From Geomonas diazotrophica (GTDB lineage: Bacteria; Desulfobacterota; Desulfuromonadia; Geobacterales; Geobacteraceae): DNA of 64,000 nt. Location: the NCBI RefSeq assembly GCF_018919385.1, contig NZ_JAHLMF010000002.1, positions 1 to 64,000 on the forward strand, read 5' to 3'. Below the pieces are notes generated by a model, which searched no databases, was not told where the DNA came from, and saw nothing but the letters and a program-made list of their open reading frames with translations. Positions 63,625 through 64,000 of this stretch are shown here, one piece after another (position 1 is the stretch's first letter; each line of letters starts with the position of its first letter). Position numbers and translations under genes: made by a program.

Positions 63625-64000
63625 TTAACTGTGCGGCAGGTGCGATTCGAGCAGCGCTTCGAACCGTTCTCCGGCCAAGGCTTTCAATTCCTTTACGGTG
63701 ATCTCCTGCCGACACTCGAGGGTGAGCGAGGTGATGCGACACTCGGGCATGCCGCAGGGGTTGATGCTGCCAAAAGGTGACAGGTCCGCCGTCGCGTTGA
63801 GCGAGAAGCCGTGCATCGAGACCCAGCGCCTGACGCCGACGCCGATGGCGGCGATCTTACCGCGGGAGGTCCAGACGCCGGTCTTGCCCGGGACGGTGAA
63901 GCCTGCCACGCCGAGGCTGCCGCAGAGCTCCACCAGGAACTGTTCCAAAAAACGAAGGTAGCGGTGCAGGTCGCGCCCGCGCCGCCCCAGGTCGAGTATG
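63625..64000 (-). CDS. lipB: Octanoyltransferase LipB, 3' part (cut by window edge)
   Basis: The visible C-terminal ~125 residues run from LDLGRRGRDLHRYLRFLEQ to the stop at 63625. Family blocks are the TGVWT segment (GKTGVWTSRGKIAAIGV), VRRWVSMHGFSLNA and the catalytic cysteine in INPCGMPECRITSL. LipB moves octanoyl groups from acyl carrier protein to lipoate-dependent enzymes such as pyruvate dehydrogenase and the glycine cleavage H protein. The gene start lies beyond 64000. It is 29 bases upstream of the Lon-like protease gene, so the two may be co-transcribed. Confidence 0.93.
   Translation of the reverse strand, partial: ILDLGRRGRDLHRYLRFLEQFLVELCGSLGVAGFTVPGKTGVWTSRGKIAAIGVGVRRWVSMHGFSLNATADLSPFGSINPCGMPECRITSLTLECRQEITVKELKALAGERFEALLESHLPHS

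Noticed and set aside
61346-63628. 760-residue open frame opposite the Lon-like protease
   Set aside because: Shadow frame of an intact conserved gene; L/V/G/D/H-rich composition without domains.

Overview
The window is 64 kb of GC-rich bacterial chromosome. It carries multiheme c-type cytochromes, a DUF3373-type porin with coiled-coil N-terminus, a triheme c7-type cytochrome, a receptor-less chemosensory gene cluster and several PilZ proteins. The gene order leuS-lptE-holA against rpsT adds to this. Together they point to a Geobacteraceae member (Desulfuromonadota; Geobacter, Citrifermentans or Geomonas type). That is inference from gene content, not a database match.

Layout. 0-8 kb: the C-terminal end of a tyrosine recombinase abuts the 3' end of tRNA-Gly(CCC), marking the edge of an integrated element that lies to the left. 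Housekeeping genes follow on the minus strand: flgM, gph, guaA, guaB, an M42 peptidase, a bifunctional-nuclease-family protein and miaB. 8.4-14.4 kb: plus-strand respiratory module of a porin, a small exported protein and two octaheme cytochromes of the tetrathionate-reductase-like family. 14.5-20 kb: methyltransferase, rpsT, holA, lptE, leuS. 20-35 kb: a minus-strand chemosensory cluster downstream of der. It has CheA, two CheW, CheB, CheR and three free CheY, but no methyl-accepting receptor. It also holds a DUF4388-receiver-GAF protein, an ExeA-like ATPase, a zinc-ribbon receiver protein, a large HEAT-repeat protein and a coiled-coil GAF protein.

35-42.5 kb: class V aminotransferase, a rubredoxin too short for routine ORF calling, then GTP-dependent and ATP-dependent PEP carboxykinases side by side, and a quinone oxidoreductase. 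42.5-44.5 kb: a small accessory patch with a 20-21-bp tandem repeat array, an unknown protein and an unpaired XRE regulator. 44.5-49.5 kb: hisG, hisI and a TrpXYZ-like ABC importer with a long-hairpin repeat between the binding-protein and permease genes. 49.8-60 kb: lipoprotein of unknown function, NRDE protein, three PilZ proteins, greB, triheme cytochrome, single-subunit molybdoenzyme, CheV and a glycosyltransferase. 60-64 kb: lipid kinase, Lon-like protease and the 3' part of lipB.

Intergenic DNA is unusually rich in dispersed repeats. Several sequence families share one design: short tandem units at one end and the same units inverted at the other. They sit between genes of an operon as well as between operons. 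Long ORFs opposite nearly every real gene are by-products of high GC codon usage and are not annotated.
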